64,000 nucleotides of DNA from Streptomyces coacervatus. GTDB taxonomy: Bacteria > Actinomycetota > Actinomycetes > Streptomycetales > Streptomycetaceae. The notes below the pieces were generated by a model. That model made no database searches, was not told where the DNA came from, and was given only the letters and a program-made list of their open reading frames with translations. Location of the stretch: assembly GCF_029223485.1 (NCBI RefSeq), contig NZ_JARHTP010000011.1:186001-250000 (forward strand), written 5' to 3'. The position numbers and the translations under genes are program-made. This document shows, in pieces, positions 1 through 9,228 of this stretch. The stretch's first letter is position 1; the number at the start of each line of letters is the position of its first letter.

Positions 1-386
1 TCGGCACACATTGGATACGTACGACCTGGCAGCCGGCCGCGGCGGCGGATGTACAGGGGAAGTACGAGGTCGGCAGCGGCGTCGGCACCCTGGACCTGAG
101 CCGGCTGCACCCGGCCGAGGGGCAGACGGTGAGCACGAGGGCCGAAGTCGGCCTGGGCCGGCTGAAGGTGATCGTGCCGAAGGGCGCGACCGTGAAGCTG
201 AGCATCGACGTGGGGGTGGGCGACATCCAGTTGCCGGGCGACAAACCGGGAGATGTGGACGTGGAGCCGGGCAAGCACAAGGAGGTGACCCTGTCGCCGG
301 TCTCGGGCGGCAAGAACACGGGCACGCTCGACCTCGATCTCAAGGTCGGCCTCGGACAGGCGGAGGTGAGCCGTGCTGCGTCATGA
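1..386 (+). CDS. C-terminal part of a toast-rack/DUF4097-like (PspC-type) protein
   Basis: The open frame runs in from upstream of the window (first whole codon at base 3) and stops with TGA at 384-386, so only the last 128 or so residues are visible. They form repeating short beta-strand units rich in G, V, L and D, such as GVGTLDLSRL, VGLGRLKVIVP and GVGDIQLPG. This is the pattern of the beta-solenoid toast-rack domain at the C-terminus of PspC/LiaF/DUF4097 envelope-stress proteins. No membrane segment remains in this part. The next gene overlaps it by 14 bases, so the two are probably co-translated. The family assignment is by pattern only; the N-terminal domain lies outside the window. 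Confidence 0.6.
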   Translation, partial: GTHWIRTTWQPAAAADVQGKYEVGSGVGTLDLSRLHPAEGQTVSTRAEVGLGRLKVIVPKGATVKLSIDVGVGDIQLPGDKPGDVDVEPGKHKEVTLSPVSGGKNTGTLDLDLKVGLGQAEVSRAAS

Positions 387-621
387 GTTCCAGCCGGGAA
401 AGCTGGTCGCCGGTGTCTTTCTCGCCCTCGCGGGCGCCATCTACGCCGGTGACGCGGCCGGTCTGTGGGAGACGCCGTGGTTCGCGGTGATCCCGGTCGT
501 CACGGGCGGGCTCTGCCTCGCCGGTGTGGTGGGAGTGCTGGCCCGGGTCGTACGACGGCGCCGGGCGGCGGTGGCCGGAAAGGGCGCGAGGGAGGCACAG
601 CTGGATGCACCCGGGACATGA
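373..621 (+). CDS. small two-helix membrane protein
   Basis: Hypothetical protein of 82 residues with a GTG start. A GGAGG ribosome site lies just upstream, inside the end of the preceding gene. Two hydrophobic segments are visible at about residues 12-30 and 38-58, followed by the basic stretch RVVRRRR. This implies a small hairpin inner-membrane protein with a short polar cytoplasmic tail. The 14-base overlap with the upstream toast-rack gene suggests an accessory subunit of that envelope protein. I do not recognise a named family. Confidence 0.65.
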   Translation: MLRHEFQPGKLVAGVFLALAGAIYAGDAAGLWETPWFAVIPVVTGGLCLAGVVGVLARVVRRRRAAVAGKGAREAQLDAPGT

Positions 622-714
622 CTCGGGCTCCCGGGGCGGCGCGGCTCCACGCCGAGGGACATGACACATGACCCCGAGCTGACGCGGCTTCAGATCTAGC
701 CGGGCCGCCCCGCC

Positions 715-747
715 ACCGGTAGCCCCCGCCGACCAGGAGCTACCGGT
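715..747. terminator. hairpin between convergent genes
   Basis: Inverted repeat ACCGGTAGC (715-723) and GCTACCGGT (739-747), with a 15-base loop. It overlaps the stop codon of the DoxX gene and lies between two convergent transcripts. There is no clear T-run, so a role as a shared terminator is inferred. Confidence 0.4.
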
Positions 748-1270
748 AACCTCCCGCCCGCTGCCATCGCCGCGCGCGGATTGCGGCGTCCAGGGAGAAC
801 GTGGCTGCGCCCGCGAGCACGAGGGGGATCCAGGCCATCAGGTAGGCGAGGTCGTTGCCGTAGTAGTACGGGTCCGATTGCCAGCTCACGGTCAGCCACA
901 GGCTGAGGGAGATCAGTGCGCCGCCGAGCGCCGCCAGGCGCCCGAACAGGCCGATCAGAGTGCCGATGCCGACGGCCAACTCGCCGAGGGCGATGGCGTA
1001 CCCGAAGCCCACGGGGTTCTTCAGAGCCAGGTCGACCATGGCCGGGATGGCGGAGGAGTCGCGGACGGAGCGCATCATCTCGCCGATCGAGCCGGCCCCG
1101 GAGTCCTTCATGAACGCACTGTTGGTGAGCTTGTCCACGCCGGCGTAGATGAACGTGACACCGAGGAAGACACGGAGCGGAAGGAGGGCGTACCGGGTGG
1201 CGGAATCGCGCCAGCTCCGGTCGCCGTCGAGATAGGGGGTGTGCGTGTCGGTGCGCATGCCGTGAGTCAT
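740..1270 (-). CDS. DoxX-family membrane protein
   Basis: Membrane protein of 176 residues of the DoxX/SURF4-like family. The motif RVFLGVTFIYAGVDKL marks the first transmembrane helix. It is followed by GFGYAIALGELAVGIGTLIGLFGRLAALGGAL and two further hydrophobic stretches, giving about four helices in total. DoxX proteins are often linked to thiol or oxidative-stress membrane complexes, but no partner is adjacent here. I chose the ATG at 1270 because GAGAGG lies about 9 bases upstream; the longer frame to 1342 has no ribosome site. Confidence 0.75.
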   Translation of the reverse strand: MTHGMRTDTHTPYLDGDRSWRDSATRYALLPLRVFLGVTFIYAGVDKLTNSAFMKDSGAGSIGEMMRSVRDSSAIPAMVDLALKNPVGFGYAIALGELAVGIGTLIGLFGRLAALGGALISLSLWLTVSWQSDPYYYGNDLAYLMAWIPLVLAGAATFSLDAAIRARRWQRAGGYR

Positions 1271-1413
1271 CGCTGTCGCCTCTCGCCAGCAGTGCCGGGA
1301 CCCCTCACCAGACGATACGTACGCAAAGGACGGTGCGCTCAATGAGTTCGTGCCGATTTCAACGGCCGTGCCCGGTGCCGCGCCCGTGCCCTGTGTCGAG
1401 AGGGGTGTGCCCG

Positions 1414-2703
1414 TCAGTCCGTCACATCAATCGCGTACCTGTTGGTCTCTGCCCCCGCTGCCGTGACCACTTGCACCTCGACCCTCCCCGGTTCCACATC
1501 CGCCGGTACGGGCACGGTCAGTGCCGCGTCCGTCGGGTTGCTGAAGCCGCCGGTCACCGGGACGAGGGGCACATGGACGTTCACCGTGCCGATGCGGACC
1601 ACCATCCGCGTCAGCCGGTCGGCGCCGTGCGCGCCCGGGGGGACGAAGCCCGCGCCGCGGATCTCGATGTCGTCGCCCGTGCGGATGGGGCCGTCGAGGT
1701 CGCCGGCCTCGCGGGCGCGCACCACGGACAGGATCACCGGGCGGCCGCCCTCCGCGTACTTGCCGGCCACATAGGTCGCCGCCGACACCAGCACCACCAC
1801 CGCGAGACCCCAGGGGAGGTCCGGCAGTTGGTCCGGGCGGCGGGCCAGCCGTACCGCAGCGAACAGAAGGGCGACGGTGCTGATCACGACGTACTGGATG
1901 TCGGCGAAGGTGCCCCGGCCCGAGTCGTCGGTCAGCAGGTCGGCCGCCCTGGGCCGGTCCGCCCGTACCTTCTGCAGCCGCTGGCCGAGGACCCGCAGCC
2001 CGACCACGCGCCGCACCAGCACCGCGATGCCGCACACCACAGCAAGCACGGTGACGACGCCGGCGCCGCGGGCGAGTCCGAGGCCGGAGATCAGCGCGTC
2101 GCGCTCCGCGTGGTCGGAGGCCGCGGCGAGGCGGCCGGCCAGGACCAGCACGGCGTAGGCGACGAACAGCACCCAGGCCGCCGCCACCGTGCGGGAGGTG
2201 GACAGGCGGTTGTCCTCGCCGATCATCGGAGCCAGTACGCCGCCCCGGGCACGGTGGAACCAGGACGCGGCGGTCAGCGCACCGCCCACGACGACGGCCG
2301 CCAGCAGTCCCGCCGTGCGTGCCGTCGTCCAGCCCGCGCCGATGGCCGTGAGCGACTGCACCAGCAGCAACAGCACCACCAGCGCCCACACCGCGCTCAC
2401 CGTTCGCCGCCACAGACGGGCCAGCCAGGCTTCGCCCTCGGCGCGGCCGCGTTCGGCGACGAGTTCCGCGGACTGGGTGAGCTCCTCCGAGACCCACTGG
2501 CGGGAGGCCGAGGCGGAGTGGGCCACCGCGGCGGGCAGCCCCTGTCCGGCCGCGAAACCGTCCCGCATCAGCAGGAATTCGGCGACCGCGCGCCGGTGTC
2601 CCTCGCGCGCCCCGTGCGGGCAGTCCCCGCAGGTACAGCCACCGCCGTGCGCACCTTTGCCGGCGCCCGCGTCCGCGCCGCCTCTCGCCTCCTGCACCGC
2701 CAC
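1414..2703 (-). CDS. multi-pass membrane protein with C-terminal beta-domain
   Basis: Hypothetical protein of about 429 residues. Near the N-terminus is a compact Cys motif, CTCGDC, which could bind metal or form disulfides. A soluble stretch follows, then pairs of hydrophobic helices: VWALVVLLLLVQSL, TAGLLAAVVVGGALTAASW, VLFVAYAVLVLAG, VVTVLAVVCGIAVLV and others. The final 120 or so residues, from VILSVVRAREAG onward, are strand-rich and resemble an IPT/TIG-like fold (GDDIEIRGAGF). The start is uncertain: GTG at 2703 has GGAAGG upstream, while a TTG at 2727 in the same frame has no ribosome site. The function is unknown. Confidence 0.6.
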   Translation of the reverse strand: MAVQEARGGADAGAGKGAHGGGCTCGDCPHGAREGHRRAVAEFLLMRDGFAAGQGLPAAVAHSASASRQWVSEELTQSAELVAERGRAEGEAWLARLWRRTVSAVWALVVLLLLVQSLTAIGAGWTTARTAGLLAAVVVGGALTAASWFHRARGGVLAPMIGEDNRLSTSRTVAAAWVLFVAYAVLVLAGRLAAASDHAERDALISGLGLARGAGVVTVLAVVCGIAVLVRRVVGLRVLGQRLQKVRADRPRAADLLTDDSGRGTFADIQYVVISTVALLFAAVRLARRPDQLPDLPWGLAVVVLVSAATYVAGKYAEGGRPVILSVVRAREAGDLDGPIRTGDDIEIRGAGFVPPGAHGADRLTRMVVRIGTVNVHVPLVPVTGGFSNPTDAALTVPVPADVEPGRVEVQVVTAAGAETNRYAIDVTD

Positions 2704-2889
2704 GCCCGACGCCCGCCTTCCCCACAACCCCGACGGCCGGCGGCCCCGTCCAGCAGTCGGCCGCCGCCTGAAATTCCCCGTGTGATGACAGCGAATTGTG
2801 CCCTACACCGTCCCACCCCCGTCCGGCAGGTCTGGTCAGCGCGGGGTGAAGCGGGGCCGCCGTGTTGACCCGGCTGCGAGAATTTCCGT

Positions 2890-3774
2890 ATGGCCGAGAT
2901 CATCCAGCGCGACGGGACCTGGGCCTTCGACGGCACCACGGTCAGGATCACGCCGGGTCTCCACCGCTCCGTGCCGCTGTTCCGGCAGACGTACGGCGAG
3001 GTCGCGGTGCCCCTCGAAGCCATCGCGGGCGTGGTCTTCGAGCCCGAACGCAAGCGCGGACGGCTGCGGATACGGCTGCGCGAGGGCGCCGACCCGCTGC
3101 TCCAGGCGACCGGCGGGCGGCTGCCGGATCCTGCGGACCCGTACCGGCTGGTGGTGGACGTGGACCGGGCCGGGGTCGCCGAGTACGTCGCCGAGGAGAT
3201 CCGCCGGGCCCTGCTCCTTGACCAGATCCCCAAGGAGCCGACCAAGGCGTATCTGCTGCCCGGGCCGCCCGTCCCGGTGTCCGTCCGCTCCTCCGACGGC
3301 ACCGTCTCCTTCGACGGCACCCAGGTGCGCATCGACTGGGCCGACACCTCCGACCGGGTCAAGCGGGCGACCGGGCCGCGGATCATCGCCGTCGGCGATC
3401 TCGTACAGGTCGAGTGGCTGCCCAACTCCGGTTACGAGGACGGCTTCCTGCGCTTCGTGACCCGCGAGACGGTGTTCTCCAAACTGCCGCCGGAGAAGGA
3501 CCCGTACGCCCTGGACCTGTGGGGCAGCGCCCGGCGCGATCTGCTCACCGCGCTCGTCGCCACCGCGGTCACGGCCCGTCTGCCGCACCCGTCCACCCGC
3601 AACGGCGGCGAGTACACGGAGAGACGGCAGCCGACGGCAGCCGTACCGCCCGCGGCCGACCACCACGACGTACTCCTGCGCAGGCTGCGGGAGTTGGGCG
3701 AGCTGCACCGGGACGGGGTGCTCACGGACGAGGAGTTCGCGATGACGAAAGCGGCCGTACTGCGAGGATTCTGA
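2890..3774 (+). CDS. DUF4429 domain protein with C-terminal SHOCT domain
   Basis: Cytoplasmic protein of 294 residues. Two tandem copies of a DUF4429-like domain are visible. The first (about residues 8-95) begins GTWAFDGTTVRITPG; the second (about 118-200) begins GTVSFDGTQVRIDWA. A Pro/Ala linker leads to a C-terminal SHOCT helix pair (about 262-293: LLRRLRELGELHRDGVLTDEEF). SHOCT domains usually act as oligomerisation or membrane-targeting modules. The gene ends 5 bases from the convergent aldolase gene. The biochemical role is unknown. Confidence 0.8.
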   Translation: MAEIIQRDGTWAFDGTTVRITPGLHRSVPLFRQTYGEVAVPLEAIAGVVFEPERKRGRLRIRLREGADPLLQATGGRLPDPADPYRLVVDVDRAGVAEYVAEEIRRALLLDQIPKEPTKAYLLPGPPVPVSVRSSDGTVSFDGTQVRIDWADTSDRVKRATGPRIIAVGDLVQVEWLPNSGYEDGFLRFVTRETVFSKLPPEKDPYALDLWGSARRDLLTALVATAVTARLPHPSTRNGGEYTERRQPTAAVPPAADHHDVLLRRLRELGELHRDGVLTDEEFAMTKAAVLRGF

Positions 3775-3779
3775 AACCG

Positions 3780-4589
3780 TCAGCTCAGCAGATCCGGCTC
3801 GCTGCGGCTGATGTCCTGCCACAGCGGCTGGTAGTTGATCCATGCCACCAGGTCGCCGCCGAGCTGCTCGCGGGTCGCCACCGCCATTCGGTGATCGATG
3901 AGGAGGGGGCGTCCGGCGGCCTTGGCGGTCAGCTGCACCTGGGCGGAGCGTTCCATGGACACGAACCACCAGGCGGCCGCGTCCACCGAATCGCCGACCG
4001 TCAGCAGCCCGTGGTTGCGCAGTACGAGCGCCTTGCGGGAGCCGAGCGCGGAGGCGATACGGCGGCCCTCCTCGGCGTCGACCGCGACGCCGGTGTAGGC
4101 GTCGTAGAGGGCGGCGTCCTCGTAGAAGGCGCAGCTCTCCTGGGTGATCGGGTCGATGAGGTCGCCGAGCGCGGACAGGGCGCGGCCGTGCACCGAGTGG
4201 CAGTGGGCCACGGCCACCACGTCGGGGCGGGCCGCGTGGACCTGGGCGTGGACGGTGAAGGCGGCCTGGTTGACGTGGTAGCGCCCCTCGATCACCTGGC
4301 CCTCCGAGTTGGCGAGCACCAGGTCGCTCACGGTGACGTGCTTGAAGGGCATCCCGAACGGATTGACCCAGAAGCAGTCGCTGTACTCGGGGTCGCGGGC
4401 CGTGATGTGCCCCGAGACACCGTCCTCGAAGCCGAGCCGCCCGAAGAGCCGCAGCGCGCCCGCGAGCCGCTCCTTGCGATGCCGGCGCTCGTCGTCGACC
4501 GAGTCGTGCATGGGCGGCATCGCGAACCGCAGCCGGTCGCTCGGAAGGGCGGGGGGCGGAGTGGGCCCGGCCCCGGGGGTCCCGTGCAT
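3780..4589 (-). CDS. class II aldolase/adducin family protein
   Basis: Protein of 269 residues in the class II (zinc) aldolase family that includes L-fuculose-1-phosphate and L-ribulose-5-phosphate enzymes. The metal-site pattern is present: the HCHSVHGRAL segment supplies the His pair and NHGLLTVG the third His. GHITARDPEYSDCFWVNPFGMPF is the typical N-terminal substrate loop. In actinobacteria such proteins often act on small hydroxy-acids or sugar phosphates; the substrate cannot be told here. The ATG at 4589 has GGAGG 6 bases upstream; the reading frame extends further upstream without a ribosome site. It is divergent from the split-barrel gene at 4737, with repeated half-sites between. 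Confidence 0.8.
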   Translation of the reverse strand: MHGTPGAGPTPPPALPSDRLRFAMPPMHDSVDDERRHRKERLAGALRLFGRLGFEDGVSGHITARDPEYSDCFWVNPFGMPFKHVTVSDLVLANSEGQVIEGRYHVNQAAFTVHAQVHAARPDVVAVAHCHSVHGRALSALGDLIDPITQESCAFYEDAALYDAYTGVAVDAEEGRRIASALGSRKALVLRNHGLLTVGDSVDAAAWWFVSMERSAQVQLTAKAAGRPLLIDHRMAVATREQLGGDLVAWINYQPLWQDISRSEPDLLS

Positions 4590-4679
4590 GTGTCCTCCAG
4601 CACTGGGTTGCTTTACGGGGCGGAAGTTACCGTCGGTCAGCCCAGGAGAACAGAGATGTTCTGTAAAGATGACGCGCGG

Positions 4680-4719
4680 GATATCCGACAGCGATACCCG
4701 ACAGAAGATGTCGGATATC
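4680..4719. promoter_or_regulatory. triple half-site operator between divergent genes
   Basis: GATATCCGACA at 4680-4690 and TGTCGGATATC at 4709-4719 form perfect 11-base inverted arms. Between them, 4693-4704 reads GATACCCGACAG, a direct copy of the left arm with one change. Three spaced copies of one half-site in a 148-base divergent promoter region are typical of a transcription-factor operator. The regulator is not identifiable from this window. Confidence 0.6.
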
Positions 4720-4736
4720 GGCGCCACACTCGCCGT

Positions 4737-5234
4737 ATGACAGCGAATACGGCAGCGCATACGGCAGCGAACTGGGCGGCGTTCATCAGCGCCGAACCCG
4801 ACCTGGCCAGGACCGTGGAAGAACGCTTCGGCGCCTTCACGCACCACGTTCTCGCCACGCTCCGCAAGGACGGCTCCCCGCGCACCACGGGCCTGGAGGT
4901 CCGTTTCCTCCACGGCGAGCTGTGGCTCGGCATGATGCCGGGCTCGCTCAAGGCCCTCGACCTGAACCGCGACCCGCGCTTCGCACTCCAGGCGAACCCG
5001 GGTCCGGGCACCGGGATGGGCGGCGGTGACGTGCGGATCGGCGGGCGGGCGATCGGCGTCGAGGACGGGGAGGCGAAGGCGGCGTACAGCAAAGAGGTGG
5101 AACCGCCGGAGCCGTTCCACCTCTTCCGCACCGAGTTGACGGAGGTCGTACGGACCTACGTCGAGGACGACAAGTACCTGGTCGTCGAGGTCTGGAAGCC
5201 CGGAGCGCCGGTGCGCACGCTCAAGCGGACATGA
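4737..5234 (+). CDS. pyridoxamine 5'-phosphate oxidase-like split-barrel protein
   Basis: Protein of 165 residues with the FMN/F420-binding split-barrel pattern. The segment HHVLATLRKDGSPRTTGLEVRF is the first strand pair, and DLNRDPRFALQANPG is the family's DLxRDPR signature. FHLFRTELTEVVRTYVEDD closes the barrel. Members include deazaflavin-dependent reductases and heme-degrading or stress enzymes; the cofactor cannot be fixed from sequence alone. The ATG at 4737 is preceded by no ribosome site. The right arm of the operator ends only 17 bases upstream, so a very short or leaderless transcript is likely. Confidence 0.75.
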   Translation: MTANTAAHTAANWAAFISAEPDLARTVEERFGAFTHHVLATLRKDGSPRTTGLEVRFLHGELWLGMMPGSLKALDLNRDPRFALQANPGPGTGMGGGDVRIGGRAIGVEDGEAKAAYSKEVEPPEPFHLFRTELTEVVRTYVEDDKYLVVEVWKPGAPVRTLKRT

Positions 5235-5252
5235 CCTTCACAGCCGTGGGGC

Positions 5253-6821
<1,569 letters not shown>

Positions 6822-6911
6822 GGGGTGCCTTCTGGTGGTCGGGCGGGGTCGGTGGTACCGATTCTAACGGGGTGCGGCTTGGCCACTTCCCGTCTCAGGA
6901 TGCGAACCGGG

Positions 6912-6940
6912 TTGGAGGCCCCGGCCACGCACGGCATACT
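6912..6940 (+). promoter_or_regulatory. promoter of the chorismate mutase leader
   Basis: TTGGAG (6912-6917) and CATACT (6935-6940) are separated by 17 bases, a good sigma-70 type fit. The expected start point, about 7 bases downstream, coincides with the ATG of the leader peptide at 6947, so the leader transcript is predicted to be leaderless. Inferred from spacing only. Confidence 0.5.
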
Positions 6941-6946
6941 GACCGC

Positions 6947-7018
6947 ATGCTCACGCATCCGACCTTCCTGTTTACCTATGGCAACCGGCCCGCCGGCTGC
7001 CATGGTCGTGCTGCTTGA
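6947..7018 (+). CDS. aromatic-rich leader peptide of the chorismate mutase attenuator
   Basis: A 23-codon reading frame that begins with ATG at the predicted transcription start and ends with TGA. Its codons 7, 9 and 11 are TTC, TTT and TAT (Phe, Phe, Tyr). TTT and TAT are rare in this GC-rich genome, which is what a stalling sensor would use. The frame is followed, 19 bases after its stop, by a strong intrinsic terminator and then by the chorismate mutase gene, whose products feed Phe and Tyr synthesis. The layout matches ribosome-mediated attenuation. It has not been tested here, and I infer the function from layout and codon content. Confidence 0.6.
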   Translation: MLTHPTFLFTYGNRPAGCHGRAA

Positions 7019-7037
7019 GCTACTGACAAGCGACTTC

Positions 7038-7080
7038 CCAGGCGCCCCGGGCCGACAAGGTCCGGGGCGCCTGGTGTTTT
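7038..7080 (+). terminator. intrinsic terminator of the attenuator
   Basis: A perfect 13-base stem, CCAGGCGCCCCGG (7038-7050) with CCGGGGCGCCTGG (7062-7074), extends by three more pairs around a GACAA loop. It is followed by TGTTTT at 7075-7080. It lies between the leader peptide and the chorismate mutase gene, 51 bases before that start. A competing pairing of GGCCCG (6987-6992, inside the leader) with CGGGCC (7048-7053) could act as antiterminator. Confidence 0.75.
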
Positions 7081-7131
7081 CCGGATCCTGTCGCTTCGGG
7101 GCAGCCTTCACCGAAACCAAGAGGAGCCCCC

Positions 7132-7413
7132 ATGACCGCCATCGACGTGACCGGCGCCCGTACCCCCGAGGCCGCCGATGTGATCACCGGCGCGCGTGAG
7201 CGCATCGACGCGCTCGACGACCGGATCATCGGCCTGATCCAGGAACGGATGGCCGTCTCCGCCGTCATCCAGGAGGCGCGCATCGCCTCCGGCGGACGCC
7301 GCGTGAACCTGTCCCGCGAGATGGAGGTCCTCGGCCACTACAGCGAGGCCCTCGGGAAGCCCGGCACGTCCCTCGCGATGACGCTGCTCGAACTGTGCCG
7401 CGGTCGCATCTGA
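7132..7413 (+). CDS. monofunctional chorismate mutase, AroQ class
   Basis: Converts chorismate to prephenate, the first committed step to Phe and Tyr. The 93-residue all-helical protein fits the short AroQ family. Helix 1 carries ARERIDALDDRIIGLIQERM with the expected Arg/Asp pattern, and the mid-protein R-VNLSREMEVLGHY segment lines the active site. The ATG at 7132 has an AGAGGAG ribosome site. An aromatic leader peptide and terminator precede it, so expression is probably tuned by Phe/Tyr-tRNA charging. There is no fused prephenate dehydratase or dehydrogenase. Confidence 0.9.
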   Translation: MTAIDVTGARTPEAADVITGARERIDALDDRIIGLIQERMAVSAVIQEARIASGGRRVNLSREMEVLGHYSEALGKPGTSLAMTLLELCRGRI

Positions 7414-8117
7414 GTTCGGAGTCCCTTTAACCCGTACGGCGCGTGACCGCCGCCCGAACCCCTTCGTTGGTGGTGTTGTCCGTGCCAGCCAGGGGCGGGC
7501 CCGAAAGAACCACGCGTGGGCTTGCTGGAGTGATGAGACGTACGGGTCGTGCCGGACGTCGTGGGACCTCACTTCAGGGTTGTGACCGGACGGCAGGGGA
7601 CAGCAGCCCGGTCACCCAAGAGAACGGTCGGCTCCGGGGACGCCCGGGGCCGACCGGCGGAAAATGCAAAAATGCACAACCCTGGGTCAAACGGTTGCGT
7701 ACACCCCGTTCTTCCAGCACGATGCGTAGAAAGCCCCAAGTCCCGCCGCAGACAACTGCATTGCTTGCACTTCCGTACCTTCAGAGGTCGAGACCATCCG
7801 TGCGCCCCATACGCGCCGGGGCGGCGACCCAGGGCACACAAGACAGAGGACACACAGGGCAAGCGGCGCAACCCCCCGGCGCCGCTCCCAGGCACCGGCG
7901 CTGCCCTGACGTCGGTGCTGACGGAGAAGGGCCCCGCGGCTCAAGCCCGCGGGGCCCTTCGCACGCCCCCGGCGATCGTGACCCAGACCACATAAAAATT
8001 CTGTGAATGCCGGCACAACCATTCACAGGCTTCACGGATCCAACAGGTGAACCAAGGGCCACACCCGCGCCCCACACGCGGAGCCCTCCCACTGGACTGG
8101 ACTCCCTTGAGGTTTTC
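7414..8117. other. 700-base non-coding stretch between aroQ-type gene and LAETG gene
   Basis: No convincing gene in either strand; the open frames here lack ribosome sites and coding bias. Two strong hairpins stand out. 7626-7655 has a 13-pair stem (GGTCGGC with GCCGACC at the base) with one G-T pair. 7926-7960 has a perfect 14-base stem, GAAGGGCCCCGCGG with its complement, and a 7-base loop, probably a terminator. Downstream of these, the 8001-8028 inverted repeat lies in the leader of the LAETG gene. A small RNA between the hairpins is possible but unsupported. Confidence 0.4.
8001..8028. promoter_or_regulatory. inverted repeat upstream of LAETG gene
   Basis: CTGTGAATG (8001-8009) and CATTCACAG (8020-8028) are perfect 9-base arms separated by 10 bases. 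They sit 90 bases before the ATG, just downstream of an A/T-rich patch (CATAAAAATT) that could hold a -10 region. It could be a protein operator or a 5' leader hairpin. The arms resemble neither the spacing of CRP sites nor that of Rex sites. Confidence 0.45.
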
Positions 8118-9149
8118 ATGAAGCTTCGTCGTGCCATGGGCGTGGCGGCTGCGACCGCGGTCATCGCTCCCCTCGCGCTGCTGTCCGCGCCCGCCGCCTT
8201 CGCGGACGAGACGCCGACCGCGGGCGCCACCGAGACCGTGTCCGAGGCACCCTCCGACGCGCCGTCCGAGGTGCCGAGCGACACGGCCTCCGCAACGCCG
8301 ACGGACACCGGCCTGCCGACCGACACGGCCGCGCCGAGCGACCCGGCGACCGGCACGACGCCGACCGCGAGCGCCACCGCGAGCGATTCGGGCGAGCCCA
8401 CGCCCTCCACGTCGGCCGAGCCGAGCGATGACCCGACCGAGCCGGACGTGCCCTACTGCGAGGACCTCGACCAGAACTTCGGCAACGCGAAGGTGGCCGC
8501 GGACATCAAGGGTCTGCCGGGCAAGATCGTCGCGGGTGACGGCTTCCACTCCTTCAAGCTCACCGTCACCAACGAGTCGAAGACCACCGTCGACGGTGTC
8601 GCCTTCTACGCCGAGGTGGAGAACTACGAGCTCGACGAGGCGAAGTTCCTGAGCCCGTACGTCGACCTGGAGTTCAAGAACCCCGAGACCGGCTCCTGGG
8701 ACCGCATCGGTACCGACGAGTGGGCGGGTGACTACTTTTTCTACGTCGACAAGCTCAAGGCCGGCAAGAGCCAGACCGTCGACCTGCGCGTGAGCATCGA
8801 CGCCAAGGCCCCGGCCGGTGACGCCTACTCCTTCGGTTCCGGTGCCTACCTCGACAATGTCGACGGACAGGACTGCATCGCCGAGGGCTGGGCACAGTAC
8901 GACTTCGAGGTGCTGAAGGCCGGCTCCGCCAACACCGACCCGGGCTCCGCCACCCCGAGCGACAAGGGCCCCAAGGACTCGGTGAAGAAGCCGCAGGGCG
9001 AGATCTCCGCCCTGCCGACCGGCAACCTCGCCGAGACCGGCTCCAGCTCCGCCCTGCCGGTGATCGGTCTGGTCGGCGGTGTCGCCGTCGTCGCCGGTGC
9101 CGGTGCGGTGTTCGCGGTGCGTCGCCGTCGGGCCGGCGCGAGCGCGTAA
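8118..9149 (+). CDS. LAETG cell-wall-anchored surface protein (sortase E type substrate)
   Basis: Secreted protein of 343 residues. A signal peptide (about residues 1-31, ending SAPAAFA) is followed by a Ser/Thr/Pro/Glu-rich spacer of about 80 residues. A folded domain follows (about 112-270), with two Cys residues that could pair (YCED and DCIAEGW). The C-terminus has LAETG, then a hydrophobic helix and RRRR tail, the normal sorting signal for class E sortases. The ATG at 8118 has TTGAGG upstream. No sortase gene is in the window. The folded domain looks like a beta-sandwich; its ligand is unknown. Confidence 0.85.
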   Translation: MKLRRAMGVAAATAVIAPLALLSAPAAFADETPTAGATETVSEAPSDAPSEVPSDTASATPTDTGLPTDTAAPSDPATGTTPTASATASDSGEPTPSTSAEPSDDPTEPDVPYCEDLDQNFGNAKVAADIKGLPGKIVAGDGFHSFKLTVTNESKTTVDGVAFYAEVENYELDEAKFLSPYVDLEFKNPETGSWDRIGTDEWAGDYFFYVDKLKAGKSQTVDLRVSIDAKAPAGDAYSFGSGAYLDNVDGQDCIAEGWAQYDFEVLKAGSANTDPGSATPSDKGPKDSVKKPQGEISALPTGNLAETGSSSALPVIGLVGGVAVVAGAGAVFAVRRRRAGASA

Positions 9150-9171
9150 CCACAACAGCTCACTGCAAGAG

Positions 9172-9207
9172 GAAGGACCCGCACTCGGAGGGGGGTGCGG
9201 GTCCTTC
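9172..9207. terminator. bidirectional terminator
   Basis: A perfect 13-base stem, GAAGGACCCGCAC (9172-9184) with GTGCGGGTCCTTC (9195-9207), and a 10-base G-rich loop. It lies between the convergent LAETG gene and GMC oxidoreductase gene. Confidence 0.75.
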
Positions 9208-9228
9208 TGTGTGTCCGTGTCTCTGCTG

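Noticed and set aside
8001..8028. CRP or Rex operator
   Set aside because: The TGTGA/TCACA halves are 16 bases apart; CRP and Rex sites need about 6 between them.
7414..8117. A known small RNA (6S-like or tmRNA)
   Set aside because: No tRNA-like ends, tag frame or 6S-like long bulged hairpin could be recognised; only hairpins of terminator type.
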